From contig CALFCG010000362.1 in NCBI GenBank assembly GCA_937951315.1, positions 1-37,590 on the forward strand: DNA of 37,590 bases, written 5' to 3'. Below the pieces are notes generated by a model. That model searched no databases. It worked only from the letters and a program-made list of their open reading frames with translations, and was not told the origin of the DNA. Of this stretch, positions 17,282 through 26,066 are shown piece by piece; the first letter of the stretch is position 1; every line of letters begins with the position of its first letter. Made by a program: the position numbers and the translations under genes. This stretch comes from an uncultured cyanobacterium (lineage in GTDB: Bacteria; Cyanobacteriota; Cyanobacteriia; Thermosynechococcales; Thermosynechococcaceae).

Positions 17282-19054
17282 ATGAATATGTCCATTAACG
17301 TTAGACAATCATTACTCTTGGGTCTTGGTTTGTTGGGTATCAGTTTGGTCGCAGGGGAATCTGCAAGTGCCTCTAAAGGAGAGCTCTTGAGAGATCTCGA
17401 CACATCCACGCCTGTTTCGAGCGAAGTTTTAGTAGAACCTGAACTGCCTACTTTTATTGCAGATTCTGATTCTATTGTTAATGCCGATAATACAAGTGTG
17501 AGTGACCTAGTCGGTTCTCAATCAAACTCACTGTATGAAGGCGACCCTAGTCTTCACAACCTTGAAGATTCTTCTGAAGGACAAGTCACTTCTGTTTCAC
17601 AGCTTTCTGATGTACAGCCTACTGATTGGGCGTTCCAAGCACTCCAGTCCTTGGTGGAACGCTATGGCTGTATTGCCGGTTACCCAAATGGTACCTTTCG
17701 AGGGAATCGCTCGGCCACACGCTATGAGATGGCGGCAGCGCTGAATGCTTGCCTTGATCAGATTAGTGATCGCTTTGCCTCGAAGGCAGATCTAGATGCT
17801 GTTAAAGCATTGCAAGATGAATTTGCAGCAGAACTTGCCACTCTAAGAGGTCGAGTGGATGGTTTAGAAGCGCGTGTTGATACCGTTGAAGCCCAGCAGT
17901 TTTCGACCACGACTAAGCTGAAGGGAGAAGCTATTTTTGGCTTTAGCGGCATTGCCGGTGACGTTGCTGACGGTGTTGCACCGGCGGCTGGGCCGGAGAT
18001 TGAAGATGTATCCCGTCTCTCTTTGACTCAACGGGCCCGGCTTGCGTTTGTAACTAGCTTTACCGGGAAAGATCGTCTCTTTACTCGTTTACAAGCTCAA
18101 AATCGTGCCATTAACTTCGGTGGCATCTCTGGCACAAATGCCACCCGTTTGTCCTTTGATACGGGTGATTCGGAAAATGCCGTTACCCTTGATCGCTTAG
18201 ACTATAAATTCCCGATTGGTGATGTTGACATCACTGTCTTTACCAACGCAGCCTTCCACCATTACTACGCCACAACCATTAACCCCTACTTTGAAGGAAA
18301 TGGCGGTGGAGCAGGATCTGTTTCTTGGTTTGGTGAGCGTAACCCCATTTACCGAAATGGAACGGTTGGGGTCTCATCCAAGGGCATTGGAACGTCTTGG
18401 AGTCCTGGCGATGGTCCTTTCCGTGTGGACGTAGGCTACTTTGCCAACCAGGCCGAGTCCTCTGTTGCTGTGCCTGTGGGGAATGGATCTGATGATGGGG
18501 GCTTATTTGGAGGGGGCTATAGCGCCTTAGGCCAAGTTTCCTATGAGTTTGGCAAGAACCAGGTTGGACTGACCTATGTTCGTACTTTCGATCCCTCAGG
18601 ATTGGTTCGGAGCTTTGCGGGTACAACTCTCGCCAATAGTCCTTTTGGCGGCGCAAACTCATTGACCACTGACTCTGTGGGTGCTGAAGCCAGTTTCCAT
18701 ATTACAGATAAGATTGGTGTCGGCGGTTGGGTTGGCTATACTTTTGCTAACCAGGCTAGTGGGGCAGACAATGATGCTCAAATTCTCAATGGTGCTCTTA
18801 ACCTTGCCGTTCTTGATGTTTTGAAAGAAGGTGCAACGGCTGGCTTGATCGCAGGTGTTCCCCCGTTTGTTATCAATAGCAATGGTGGAGCGGAAGACCC
18901 CGATCCACCAATTCACTTGGAAGCAAACTACCAATTCCCAGTCAGTTCTAATATCACAATAACTCCCGGTATTATTTATCTGATTAATCCAAATGGGGAT
19001 TCCGTAGACGGTGATCAATTTGTTGGCGTGATCCGCACCACTTTCACTTTCTAA
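17282..19054 (+). CDS. SLH-domain OprB-type porin (Som/iron-uptake porin family)
   Basis: A 590-residue outer-membrane porin and paralogue of the gene at 13752-16436. A signal peptide covers about residues 1-30 (SLLLGLGLLGISLVAGESASA). There is a short linker, an SLH domain about 103-160, a coiled coil about 165-205 and a beta-barrel to the end (VIRTTFTF). The stretch from the SLH domain to QQFSTTTKL is nearly the same as in the paralogue at protein level, but the DNA differs at many silent sites, so the duplication is not recent. This is the standard length for the family. AAGGA lies 6 bases before the ATG. A strong hairpin follows the stop. It is divergently oriented from its paralogue. Confidence 0.92.
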   Translation: MNMSINVRQSLLLGLGLLGISLVAGESASASKGELLRDLDTSTPVSSEVLVEPELPTFIADSDSIVNADNTSVSDLVGSQSNSLYEGDPSLHNLEDSSEGQVTSVSQLSDVQPTDWAFQALQSLVERYGCIAGYPNGTFRGNRSATRYEMAAALNACLDQISDRFASKADLDAVKALQDEFAAELATLRGRVDGLEARVDTVEAQQFSTTTKLKGEAIFGFSGIAGDVADGVAPAAGPEIEDVSRLSLTQRARLAFVTSFTGKDRLFTRLQAQNRAINFGGISGTNATRLSFDTGDSENAVTLDRLDYKFPIGDVDITVFTNAAFHHYYATTINPYFEGNGGGAGSVSWFGERNPIYRNGTVGVSSKGIGTSWSPGDGPFRVDVGYFANQAESSVAVPVGNGSDDGGLFGGGYSALGQVSYEFGKNQVGLTYVRTFDPSGLVRSFAGTTLANSPFGGANSLTTDSVGAEASFHITDKIGVGGWVGYTFANQASGADNDAQILNGALNLAVLDVLKEGATAGLIAGVPPFVINSNGGAEDPDPPIHLEANYQFPVSSNITITPGIIYLINPNGDSVDGDQFVGVIRTTFTF

Positions 19055-19130
19055 TGACGGATATCGTCCGTCGGTAGAGATCCCACTCTATTCTTCGGTG
19101 TTCGCTTTTGCCATAATTCCCTACTTTAAT

Positions 19131-19204
19131 GAATGGGGGTAAAGTCTCAAATTGCTGTGACTTTACCCCCATTCTCTGAATTTATCAGAGACAGAATTTA
19201 TTTT
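19131..19204 (+). terminator. Double hairpin terminator after the porin gene
   Basis: A perfect 16-bp stem (19131-19146 with 19159-19174, 12-base loop) is followed at once by a second small stem (CTCTGA 19174-19179 with TCAGAG 19185-19190). A T-rich run follows (TTTATTTTTATTT). Its position 77 bases after the porin stop fits a strong intrinsic terminator that also insulates the ntcB promoter. Confidence 0.75.
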
Positions 19205-19318
19205 TATTTGATCAAAAAATTATCTTCTTTGTGGGTGCTGGAGTCACGATATTGCAGTGTTCCCTCGTTGCCCGTGCTTCAAGTTTCGGTCGGACGGTAT
19301 GGGGGTTTTAAGCTATCT

Positions 19319-19360
19319 GTATCAAGATGTACCAAACATTCGACTTAGATTCGCTACTGT
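19319..19360 (+). promoter_or_regulatory. NtcA-activated promoter of the ntcB operon
   Basis: GTA TCAAGATG TAC at 19319-19332 is an exact GTA-N8-TAC NtcA-binding consensus. It is followed after 22 bases by TACTGT (19355-19360), an exact TAN3T -10 box. This is the known class II NtcA layout, with the activator centred near -41.5. The predicted start of transcription is near 19367, about 23 bases before the ATG at 19390. There is no need for a -35 box in such promoters and none is obvious. Confidence 0.85.
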
Positions 19361-19389
19361 GTTTAAGACTGTAGCCTGGATGACATTTC

Positions 19390-20346
19390 ATGCGAATTGA
19401 ACAACTGCAAGCCTTTCTGGCGGTTTACAATACCGGTAGCTTTCAAGGTGCAGCGCAGAAGCTTCAAATTACTCAGTCCACAGTCAGTCGACAAGTCCAA
19501 GGGCTAGAGACAGAGTTAGGTTTACCGATTTTGCATCGCGGTCCTAAGAATAAGTTGACGGTTGCAGGGGAGCAATTATTGCCGAGGGTGCAAAAAATTT
19601 TATTTGAGTGGCAGGAGGCAACCCAGGAACTCGTCGATTTGCGCTTGGGGAAGCAACCCGAACTCTGTGTAGCTGCGATTCATTCCGTCTGCGCGCATTA
19701 TCTCCCACCTGTTCTGCAGCAGTTTTGTCAGCACTACCCTGAGGTTCAGTTACGGGTGACATCTTTGGGAAGCGATCGCTCCTTAAAAGTTCTCAAGGAT
19801 GGTCTTGTGGACCTCGCCATTGTGATGGACAATGCCTACCTGACCAAAAGTTCAGATTTGGTCGTAGATCAGCTTTACGATGAGGCGATTTTAGTCTTGA
19901 TGGCGGCAGAGCATCCCCTTGCACAATATGAGATTGTTCCCTGGGCCGAACTCACTCGATTCCCGCAGGTTGTTTTCAAGGATGGCTATGGAATGCAGCG
20001 CTTGGTCCAGTCTCAATTTCAGAGTCAGGGGTTAGAGCTAAAAGCGGTTTTAGAGCTGAATACGTTAGATGCATTCCGAGGTGTGATTCGCCAGGGTGAG
20101 ATGATCTCGCTGCTTCCCCACGGGGCTTTAGTGGAGGCCCAAACTGATTCAACCCTGGCCATTCGCCAATTTTCTCAGCCGAAGTCTCTGACAGCAGGTG
20201 CCAGTGCACTGATGCGGCAAGTGGTCATGGTGACGACCCCTGATCGTCTACTGATCCCCCCGATTGCTAATTTTCGGAAGTTAGTCTGTGATTCGTTTCA
20301 GGTACAGAAGACCCAGCCGATGAATCCCTTGATCCCCCAGATCTAG
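19390..20346 (+). CDS. ntcB: LysR-type regulator NtcB, activator of nitrate assimilation genes
   Basis: A 318-residue LysR-type regulator. The winged-helix domain is at the N-terminus (LQAFLAVYNTGSFQGAAQKL..TQSTVSRQVQGLE), a linker helix follows, and an effector-binding domain takes the rest (LCVAAIHSVCAHYLPPVLQQF.., LGSDRSLKVLKDGLVDLAIVMDN.., VVFKDGYGMQRLVQ). From memory, these segments closely resemble cyanobacterial NtcB, which senses nitrite and boosts nitrate/nitrite gene expression under NtcA control. The assignment is supported by the NtcA promoter in front and by mobA and narM behind. It starts a run of four plus-strand genes; the next starts 20 bases after the stop. Confidence 0.85.
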   Translation: MRIEQLQAFLAVYNTGSFQGAAQKLQITQSTVSRQVQGLETELGLPILHRGPKNKLTVAGEQLLPRVQKILFEWQEATQELVDLRLGKQPELCVAAIHSVCAHYLPPVLQQFCQHYPEVQLRVTSLGSDRSLKVLKDGLVDLAIVMDNAYLTKSSDLVVDQLYDEAILVLMAAEHPLAQYEIVPWAELTRFPQVVFKDGYGMQRLVQSQFQSQGLELKAVLELNTLDAFRGVIRQGEMISLLPHGALVEAQTDSTLAIRQFSQPKSLTAGASALMRQVVMVTTPDRLLIPPIANFRKLVCDSFQVQKTQPMNPLIPQI

Positions 20347-20366
20347 CCCTAGGTACGCATACTCAT

Positions 20367-21437
20367 ATGACTGAGGCCTTCAGCCAGGAATTTCGAGATT
20401 ACTTAAAGAAAATTGGCAGTGGCCAACACACTTCCAAGAATTTATCTCGACAGGAATCTGCCGCGGCGACTGAACTGATGCTGAAGCAGCAGGCAACCCC
20501 GGCTCAGATTGGGGCCTATCTGATTGCCCATCGCATCAAGCGAGCAACGGTTGAGGAGATGGCCGGGATCTTAGATTCATTCGACCACTTGGGGCCACGC
20601 CTGCCCGCCATTGATCACCCACGACCGGTCTCAGTGTTTAGTATTCCCTATGATGGCCGCTCAAGGACGGCTCCCCTTTTACCTTTGGTTGCTTTATTGC
20701 TGGCGGCGGAAGATAGCCCAGTCCTTATGCATGGGGGGAGCTGCATGCCGACGAAGTATGGGTTGCCTTTAGTGGAGCTTTGGCAGGGACTTGGGGTTGA
20801 TTGGGCGCCTTTGTCGTTAGTGCAAGTCCATCAGGTTCTCTCCGAGACGGGGCTGGGACTGGTGTATTTACCCCACCATTTTCCATTGGCCCATGGGCTT
20901 GTGGAGTATCGAGAACAAATTGGTAAACGGCCGACCTTGGCAACTGCGGAACTGCTGTGGTGTCCCTATGCAGGTAATCGCCATCAGTTCTCTGGTTTTG
21001 TTCACCCCCCCACAGAAAAGCTGCTTCAAAATGTGTTTGAACTTCGGGGGAATGCCTATCCTTACACGACGATTAAGGGGCTGGAAGGTAGCTGTGATTT
21101 ACCTTGCGATCGCACCAATATTATCGGTGTATATAATCCCGAAATTACCCCGTCCTTTGAGCATCTCTTTCTGTCCGCCCGCGACTATGGTCTAGGGGGC
21201 GCAGAAGTTCCCCTTGAATCGACAGAAACCTTGCTTACTCAAATGCAGCAGCTTCTTGAGGGTAAGGAGTCTCCCCTGTTGCCTGCGGTTCTGTGGACGG
21301 GTGGGTTTTATCTCTGGCATCTGAACATTTGTTCTGATTTACCATCTGCAATTGAAAAGGTGCGATTGCTCCTTCTCGAAGGAGCAGCCCGATCAACCCT
21401 CGAGGTTCTGCGTCAGACCGTTGCAGCTTTTTCATGA
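20367..21437 (+). CDS. TrpD2/YbiB-like protein of the anthranilate phosphoribosyltransferase family
   Basis: A 356-residue nucleoside phosphorylase/TrpD-fold protein: a helical N-terminal domain (about 1-75), then an alpha/beta domain. In place of the PRPP-binding glycine loop of true TrpD (GTGGD) it has SIPYDGRSRTAPLLP. Other segments are MHGGSCMPTKYGLPLVELWQGLGV and TIKGLEGSCDLPCDRT. This matches the TrpD2/YbiB subgroup, which lacks the canonical Trp-pathway active site; E. coli YbiB is reported to bind nucleic acid. A role in tryptophan synthesis is therefore unlikely. It lies between ntcB and mobA and its stop overlaps the mobA start by 4 bases (ATGA at 21434-21437), so translation is probably coupled. 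Its role in nitrate metabolism is unknown. Confidence 0.82.
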   Translation: MTEAFSQEFRDYLKKIGSGQHTSKNLSRQESAAATELMLKQQATPAQIGAYLIAHRIKRATVEEMAGILDSFDHLGPRLPAIDHPRPVSVFSIPYDGRSRTAPLLPLVALLLAAEDSPVLMHGGSCMPTKYGLPLVELWQGLGVDWAPLSLVQVHQVLSETGLGLVYLPHHFPLAHGLVEYREQIGKRPTLATAELLWCPYAGNRHQFSGFVHPPTEKLLQNVFELRGNAYPYTTIKGLEGSCDLPCDRTNIIGVYNPEITPSFEHLFLSARDYGLGGAEVPLESTETLLTQMQQLLEGKESPLLPAVLWTGGFYLWHLNICSDLPSAIEKVRLLLLEGAARSTLEVLRQTVAAFS

Positions 21438-22027
21438 TGATCTCTGAGCCTCAACCGGTGTCTGCCCTTATCCTTGCCGGAGGGCGCAGCTCTCGCATGG
21501 GAACGGACAAAGCCCTATTGCCTTGGCAGGGGGTTCCTCTGCTTGAGCGGGTCTGTCAGGTGGCCGTTCAGTGCTGTCCAACTGTTTCTGTTTTGACCCC
21601 TTGGCCCCAGCGATATGAAGCTGTTCTTTCTACTCCCGTCGCGTTTATTGAGGAACCAACGCCCCACCTTGGTCCACTCATCGCCTTGGAGAAAGGATGG
21701 CAGCATATCTCTTCCCCTTGGCTATTGCTGCTGGCCTGCGACTTGCCCTGTCTTGATCTTCAAATTCTCCAGAACTGGATTCATCAACTGCGAGATTTAC
21801 CGGAATCTCTAATGGCTCAAGTTCCATACCAGCAAGAGCGTTGGGAACCGCTTTGTGGTTTTTATCATCGCCAATCCTACCCTCAGCTACAAGCCTTTAT
21901 CAGCCAGGGTGGGTGTTCATTTCAAGGTTGGCTGCAGCAAATACCTGTACAAAAGTTAGAAGTGCAGGGGCGAACTGCTGCGATGCTGCAAAACTGCAAC
22001 ACTCCTGAAGACTTGGCCTTAAGCTGA
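21434..22027 (+). CDS. mobA: Molybdenum cofactor guanylyltransferase MobA
   Basis: A 197-residue nucleotidyltransferase. The N-terminal LILAGGRSSRMGTDKALLPWQG is the GTP/cofactor-binding signature, with the conserved LGPLIALEKG and LLACDLPCLD (metal-binding Asp) motifs later and WEPLCGFYHR before the C-terminal helix. MobA links GMP to molybdopterin to give the bis-MGD form used by nitrate reductase NarB, which fits its place between ntcB and narM. Length is normal. The ATG at 21434 overlaps the preceding stop; an in-frame second ATG at 21437 is an alternative. Confidence 0.93.
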   Translation: MMISEPQPVSALILAGGRSSRMGTDKALLPWQGVPLLERVCQVAVQCCPTVSVLTPWPQRYEAVLSTPVAFIEEPTPHLGPLIALEKGWQHISSPWLLLLACDLPCLDLQILQNWIHQLRDLPESLMAQVPYQQERWEPLCGFYHRQSYPQLQAFISQGGCSFQGWLQQIPVQKLEVQGRTAAMLQNCNTPEDLALS

Positions 22028-22065
22028 CAGAATGTTAGTATCGCGTTCTTCTTTCTCTCGGGCCT

Positions 22066-22524
22066 ATGACGAAGCCTCAATTTTTCGAGTTTGAAGCTGA
22101 CTTTACTGATTCACTGCGCTGCATTCCGATGGCGGTGCGGATGAAACTAGATACCTGCGGGATCAAGTTGAAGCTGGCGCAATGGAATGAATTTGCACCT
22201 GGGGAGCGACAGCAGCTTGTGGAGCTGCCCTGTTCAACGCCAGAAGAGTTTCAAGCGTATCGGCAGCAGCTTAAGGATCTTATTTGGCAGCGAACTCAGA
22301 CGCCAGCCTCTGAGCTTGCTATTGATGAGCATCCGAGCTGGCTGAACGTCACTGCGATCCCAGCGGTGCTTCAGGAAAAAGCCCAGGCTCAGGGGGTTTC
22401 CCTCACTCTAGAACAGTGGCAGTCTCTATCACCACTGCAGCGCTTTGCCTTAATTAAGCTCAGTCGCCCGAGTCACGAAAGCCTTAACTTTTTGCCTGCC
22501 CTGAAAGAATTTAAGCTAGCTTAG
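22066..22524 (+). CDS. narM: NarM-like nitrate reductase-associated protein
   Basis: A 152-residue soluble protein. The segments [29 protein letters not shown] and [15 protein letters not shown] resemble, from memory, the nitrate reductase-associated family (NarM), which is needed for active NarB in cyanobacteria although its exact maturation step is not known. The family is about 150 residues long. Two conserved-looking cysteines (LRCIP, DTCGI) lie near the start. It is the last gene of the ntcB run, 38 bases after mobA. Its stop overlaps the convergent rlmN stop by 4 bases. The cluster context supports the call strongly. Confidence 0.83.
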   Translation: MTKPQFFEFEADFTDSLRCIPMAVRMKLDTCGIKLKLAQWNEFAPGERQQLVELPCSTPEEFQAYRQQLKDLIWQRTQTPASELAIDEHPSWLNVTAIPAVLQEKAQAQGVSLTLEQWQSLSPLQRFALIKLSRPSHESLNFLPALKEFKLA

Positions 22525-23570
22525 CTCACTGCCTCTGTCTGAATTTGAGAGGCCCGCAGTTGACCACAGGCCGCATCTCGATCTAAGCCCCTTGACCGCC
22601 GTACGCTAGCCGTAATGTGGTGCTCCTCCAAAATCTTCAGAAATCTCTGCATATCCTCACCCTTAGGTCTCTGGTAATCCACCTCGGAAATTGGGTTATA
22701 GGGAATTAAATTCACGTGGCTCTGGAACCCGCGCAAATGTTGAACCAGTTCTTCTGCATGTTCGGGCTGATCATTGACGCCTGAGAGCAAAATGTACTCA
22801 AAGGTCACCCGTCGACCGGTGATCTCTACATAGATGCGACAGTCTTTTAAAAGAGCCTCAAGTTGATACCCTTGGGCCGTAGGGACCAACTGACTGCGAA
22901 GTTTTTGGTTAGAGGCATGGAGGCTCACGGCCAGGGTAATTTGCAATTTCTCTTTGGCCAACTTGCGAATTTGGCCTGGAATACCCACCGTTGAAACGGT
23001 AATTGAACGTTGCCCAATGCCAATATCCGTGTTGATGGATTGTACGGCTGACAATACGTTCTCTAGATTGGAGAGGGGTTCTCCCATCCCCATAAACACA
23101 ACGTTGCTGACGCGTTGGCCAAAGTCTTCCTGGACGGTAAGAACCTGGTCAATAATTTCATGGCTGGCTAGATTGCGGGTGAAACCACCCTTGCCCGTGG
23201 CACAGAAATTACAGGCCATGGCACAACCGACCTGAGAAGAGACACAAACCGTGAGTCGCTTTTGGGTGGGAATGCCCACCGCTTCAATGATTTGGCCATC
23301 TTCTAGTCGCAGCAGATATTTGACGGTTCCATCTCTTGCTTCCGATCGCAGATGGATCGCAGATCGTCCTATTGGTGTATCTGAAAGTTCAGAGCGCCAT
23401 GCCTTTGGGAACACCGTGATTTCGGTGAGAGAGCGAACCCCCTTCTGATAAATCCATTGATGGAGTTGCTGACCGCGATAGGCGGGCTGTTGCTGTGACT
23501 CCACCCAGTCCTTGAGTTGTGCCTTCGATGCACCCAATAGAGGGGGGATTGTCTTTGCCTGTGTCGTCAT
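22521..23570 (-). CDS. rlmN: Dual-specificity RNA methyltransferase RlmN (23S rRNA A2503)
   Basis: A radical-SAM enzyme that methylates C2 of A2503 in 23S rRNA and of A37 in some tRNAs. The iron-sulfur motif CAMACNFC (Cys116, 120, 123 from the chosen start) is followed by [11 protein letters not shown]. The GEPLSN and [11 protein letters not shown] strands are present. The methyl-carrying cysteine near the end is in RDAACGQLR. The N-terminal helical RNA-binding domain ([17 protein letters not shown]) is complete. I chose the ATG at 23570 (349 residues, GAGAG upstream); the frame reaches a GTG at 23603 that adds 11 residues without family support. It converges on narM. Confidence 0.95.
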   Translation of the reverse strand: MTTQAKTIPPLLGASKAQLKDWVESQQQPAYRGQQLHQWIYQKGVRSLTEITVFPKAWRSELSDTPIGRSAIHLRSEARDGTVKYLLRLEDGQIIEAVGIPTQKRLTVCVSSQVGCAMACNFCATGKGGFTRNLASHEIIDQVLTVQEDFGQRVSNVVFMGMGEPLSNLENVLSAVQSINTDIGIGQRSITVSTVGIPGQIRKLAKEKLQITLAVSLHASNQKLRSQLVPTAQGYQLEALLKDCRIYVEITGRRVTFEYILLSGVNDQPEHAEELVQHLRGFQSHVNLIPYNPISEVDYQRPKGEDMQRFLKILEEHHITASVRRSRGLDRDAACGQLRASQIQTEAVS

Positions 23571-23782
23571 AACCAAGTTCTCTCGAGCGGGAAAGGGCAG
23601 CACCGAGCTCTCATGCTTTAAGGAGCATTCAATGGAGTCAAGTCTTTTTTATTCAAACACTTTTCACTCTGCTCTGTGGAGCCTCGATACCGATTGGTGG
23701 GAACAATAAACCTTAAAGATAGGCTGAGAGTCTTTTAACTGTGTCTTCTCAGACTTTTGCGTTCACGTTTAGATAGAAAGCC

Positions 23783-24931
23783 ATGCTAAAAGTTGCTGTG
23801 GGTCATAGCAATGATCCTGACTCTGCAGAAGCAGTTGATGAGGTCATTGCCCAATGTCAGGCTGAATTGGCCGGGGTACAACCGCGAGCAGGCATGCTCT
23901 TTTCTGCCTTTGATTTTGACCATGCACTTGTTTTACAACACATCTATCAAGTCTTTCCAGAACTAGAGCTGATTGGGGGGACTGCTGATGGGGAAATCTC
24001 ATCTGTTTTAGGTTTTCAGCAGGACTCACTAACCCTGATGTTATTTAGTTCTGATGATATTGAGATTCGAGCAGGGGTGGCCCGTCAGGTCTCCCAAGAT
24101 CCGGTGACAATCGCTCAACAGGCTATTTCTGAAGCACAACAACAACTGACTGCAGCGCCTAAATTTTGTGTCGCTATCTCAGAAAGCTTGACAACTAATC
24201 CGGCCTCTATTTTGCATGGGTTACAGTCTGCTCTGGGCAGTGTCCCCGTCTTTGGGGGGGCCACTGCAGATCAGGCCAAGATGGAACAGAATTACCAGTT
24301 TTATAAAGCTGAAGTGCTCAATGATTCTGTCCCTTTCTTGCTGTTTTCGGGGCCCATTTGTTTTTCCCATGGTGTTGCCAGCGGCTGGCGTCCCATTGGT
24401 AAACGCAGTCAGGTGACTAAAGTTATCGACAACACCATCTATGAAATTGATCATCAGCCTGCCCTAGATTTTTATCACTACTACTTAAATGAATTTGCGA
24501 CGGATGTTGCCTACCCATTGGCAGTCTATCCGCCAGGAGAGGAGACGTTCTTCTTGAGGGGAGCCAGTGGATATGATGCAGAGGTGGGGAGTATTACCGT
24601 CGCGGGTGATGTACCTGAAGATGCTTTTGTACAAATTACTGAGGCTTCGCTTGACGCCGTTATTGACGGCACCCGATCTGCATTTGAACATGCGCTGGAT
24701 CAATATCCGGGTCAAAAACCTGAAGCGGCGGTTGTCTTTTCCTGTTCATGGCGGCGCTATGTGTTGGGAACGCGCACCGATGATGAATATAAGGCAATGG
24801 CCGCACTGTCTGACATTGCCCTGCCTAGCTGTGGATTTTATACCTTTGGAGAGATGGCCCCTTTCAAAAACAGCAATCGATCTTTCTTCCACAACACAAC
24901 GTTTGTGACGTTACTGATGGGGCATCAGTAA
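23783..24931 (+). CDS. FIST-domain sensory protein
   Basis: A 382-residue protein with the FIST_N and FIST_C signal-sensing domains and no membrane segment or enzyme motif. Family marks include the early LIGGTADGEISS, the later VFGGATAD, the LFSGPICFSHGVASGWRPIGK junction, and the C-terminal VVFSCSWRRYVLGTR...LPSCGFYTFGEMAP. FIST proteins are thought to bind small ligands, possibly amino acids, and pass the signal to partner kinases or cyclases. Here it is followed by a histidine kinase 6 bases later and then a diguanylate cyclase response regulator, so it is the likely input of that path. Confidence 0.9.
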   Translation: MLKVAVGHSNDPDSAEAVDEVIAQCQAELAGVQPRAGMLFSAFDFDHALVLQHIYQVFPELELIGGTADGEISSVLGFQQDSLTLMLFSSDDIEIRAGVARQVSQDPVTIAQQAISEAQQQLTAAPKFCVAISESLTTNPASILHGLQSALGSVPVFGGATADQAKMEQNYQFYKAEVLNDSVPFLLFSGPICFSHGVASGWRPIGKRSQVTKVIDNTIYEIDHQPALDFYHYYLNEFATDVAYPLAVYPPGEETFFLRGASGYDAEVGSITVAGDVPEDAFVQITEASLDAVIDGTRSAFEHALDQYPGQKPEAAVVFSCSWRRYVLGTRTDDEYKAMAALSDIALPSCGFYTFGEMAPFKNSNRSFFHNTTFVTLLMGHQ

Positions 24932-24937
24932 TTTTTG

Positions 24938-25942
24938 ATGGAACCGACAGAGAAAGACATTGCGTTTAAGCAGCTTCAAAAAGAGAATCGAATTCTCAAG
25001 AAAAAGCTGGAACGTTCTGAGGCCGATCGAGCCAAACTTGAGCAAACTAAAAATTCGAAAGAATCTCTGCTCAAGCAGGTGATTGTTGAGCTACAAGAGT
25101 CTCAAGGCATTCTTGAGCAAAAAAGTGCCGCTTTAGAGCAGGCCATTGAAACGCTAACTTTGGCCCAGTCTAAACTCGTGGAATCGGAGAAAATGGCGGC
25201 ATTGGGGACGTTGGTTGCTGGGGTTGCCCATGAAATTAATACTCCGGTTGGTACAGGGGTGACGCTTGCTTCCACCCTTGCCGATGAGACAGAGATCTTA
25301 GTTGCGGAGGTTGCTAGGGGAGGACTGACGCGGGCACAGTTCAATGATTATTTAGATACCGCCCAAGAGGTGACAGCTCTGTTGCTCAGCAATCTCAATC
25401 GCGCGAGTGAACTGGTGCATAGTTTTAAGCAGGTTGCTGTGGATCAAACCCATCTTGAACAACGGCATTTCAACCTCAAAAATTACTGTGAAGAGGTCTT
25501 GATCAGTCTCTCTCCGACCCTCAAGCGCACATCTCATACCCTGACGATCACCGGAGACGCTGATCTGTATATCGAGAGCTATCCAGGTGCCTTTGCCCAG
25601 GTCATTACTAACTTAGTGACGAACTCATTGATGCATGCTTATCCGTTAGGCAAGCAGGCGGGCCATCTGACGCTGGATATTTCGCAACAGCGTGAGTCTG
25701 TCCTATTGAGCTTCAAAGATGATGGCTGTGGAATACCTGCGAACAATATGGAGAAAATCTTTGAACCCTTTTTTACAACGGCCCGTAACCGTGGTGGAAC
25801 AGGACTTGGACTGCAGATTGTCTATAACATTGTTACTCAAACCTTAAAGGGGAAGGTTGATGTAACTAGTGAGGTTAATCAAGGGACCTGTTTTGAAATT
25901 AGTCTGCCGACCAATACCGGCGCTATACCGAAGAACGACTAA
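24938..25942 (+). CDS. Cytosolic sensor histidine kinase partnered with the FIST protein
   Basis: A 334-residue kinase without membrane segments or its own sensory domain. A long coiled coil (residues 1-85) leads to the dimerisation/phosphoacceptor helix LVAGVAHEINTPVGTG (His98), then an HATPase domain with QVITNLVTNSLMHAY (N box), DDGCGI and GGTGLGLQIV. Lacking its own sensor, it probably receives input from the FIST protein encoded 6 bases upstream. The preferred start is the ATG at 24938; a TTG directly before it would add one residue. The next gene, a REC-GGDEF protein 124 bases on, is the likely phosphate acceptor. Confidence 0.92.
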   Translation: MEPTEKDIAFKQLQKENRILKKKLERSEADRAKLEQTKNSKESLLKQVIVELQESQGILEQKSAALEQAIETLTLAQSKLVESEKMAALGTLVAGVAHEINTPVGTGVTLASTLADETEILVAEVARGGLTRAQFNDYLDTAQEVTALLLSNLNRASELVHSFKQVAVDQTHLEQRHFNLKNYCEEVLISLSPTLKRTSHTLTITGDADLYIESYPGAFAQVITNLVTNSLMHAYPLGKQAGHLTLDISQQRESVLLSFKDDGCGIPANNMEKIFEPFFTTARNRGGTGLGLQIVYNIVTQTLKGKVDVTSEVNQGTCFEISLPTNTGAIPKND

Positions 25943-26066
25943 CAATATGGGCAGCCTAAGTATAGGGGCCATGGGGAGATATGGATTTTGCCTGCAACGA
26001 TCATGATCTGGACGATTACCTTTTCAAATTTACGGGTCCTCAATTTGTTAATGCGTTGGGAATGAA

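Larger units (their letters stand above)
19055..19389. other. Intergenic region: porin terminator and ntcB promoter
   Basis: There are 335 bases without a gene. The left half carries the porin terminator hairpins (19131-19190); the right half carries the NtcA-type promoter of the next operon (19319-19360). Confidence 0.7.

Noticed and set aside
17273-17291. Fur-box-like GATAATCAT at the start of the right porin
   Set aside because: Only half of the Fur consensus matches and it overlaps the start codon. Iron control is plausible for this family but is not shown here.
20367-21437. True TrpD of tryptophan synthesis
   Set aside because: The PRPP-binding GTGGD loop is missing and the neighbours belong to nitrate metabolism.
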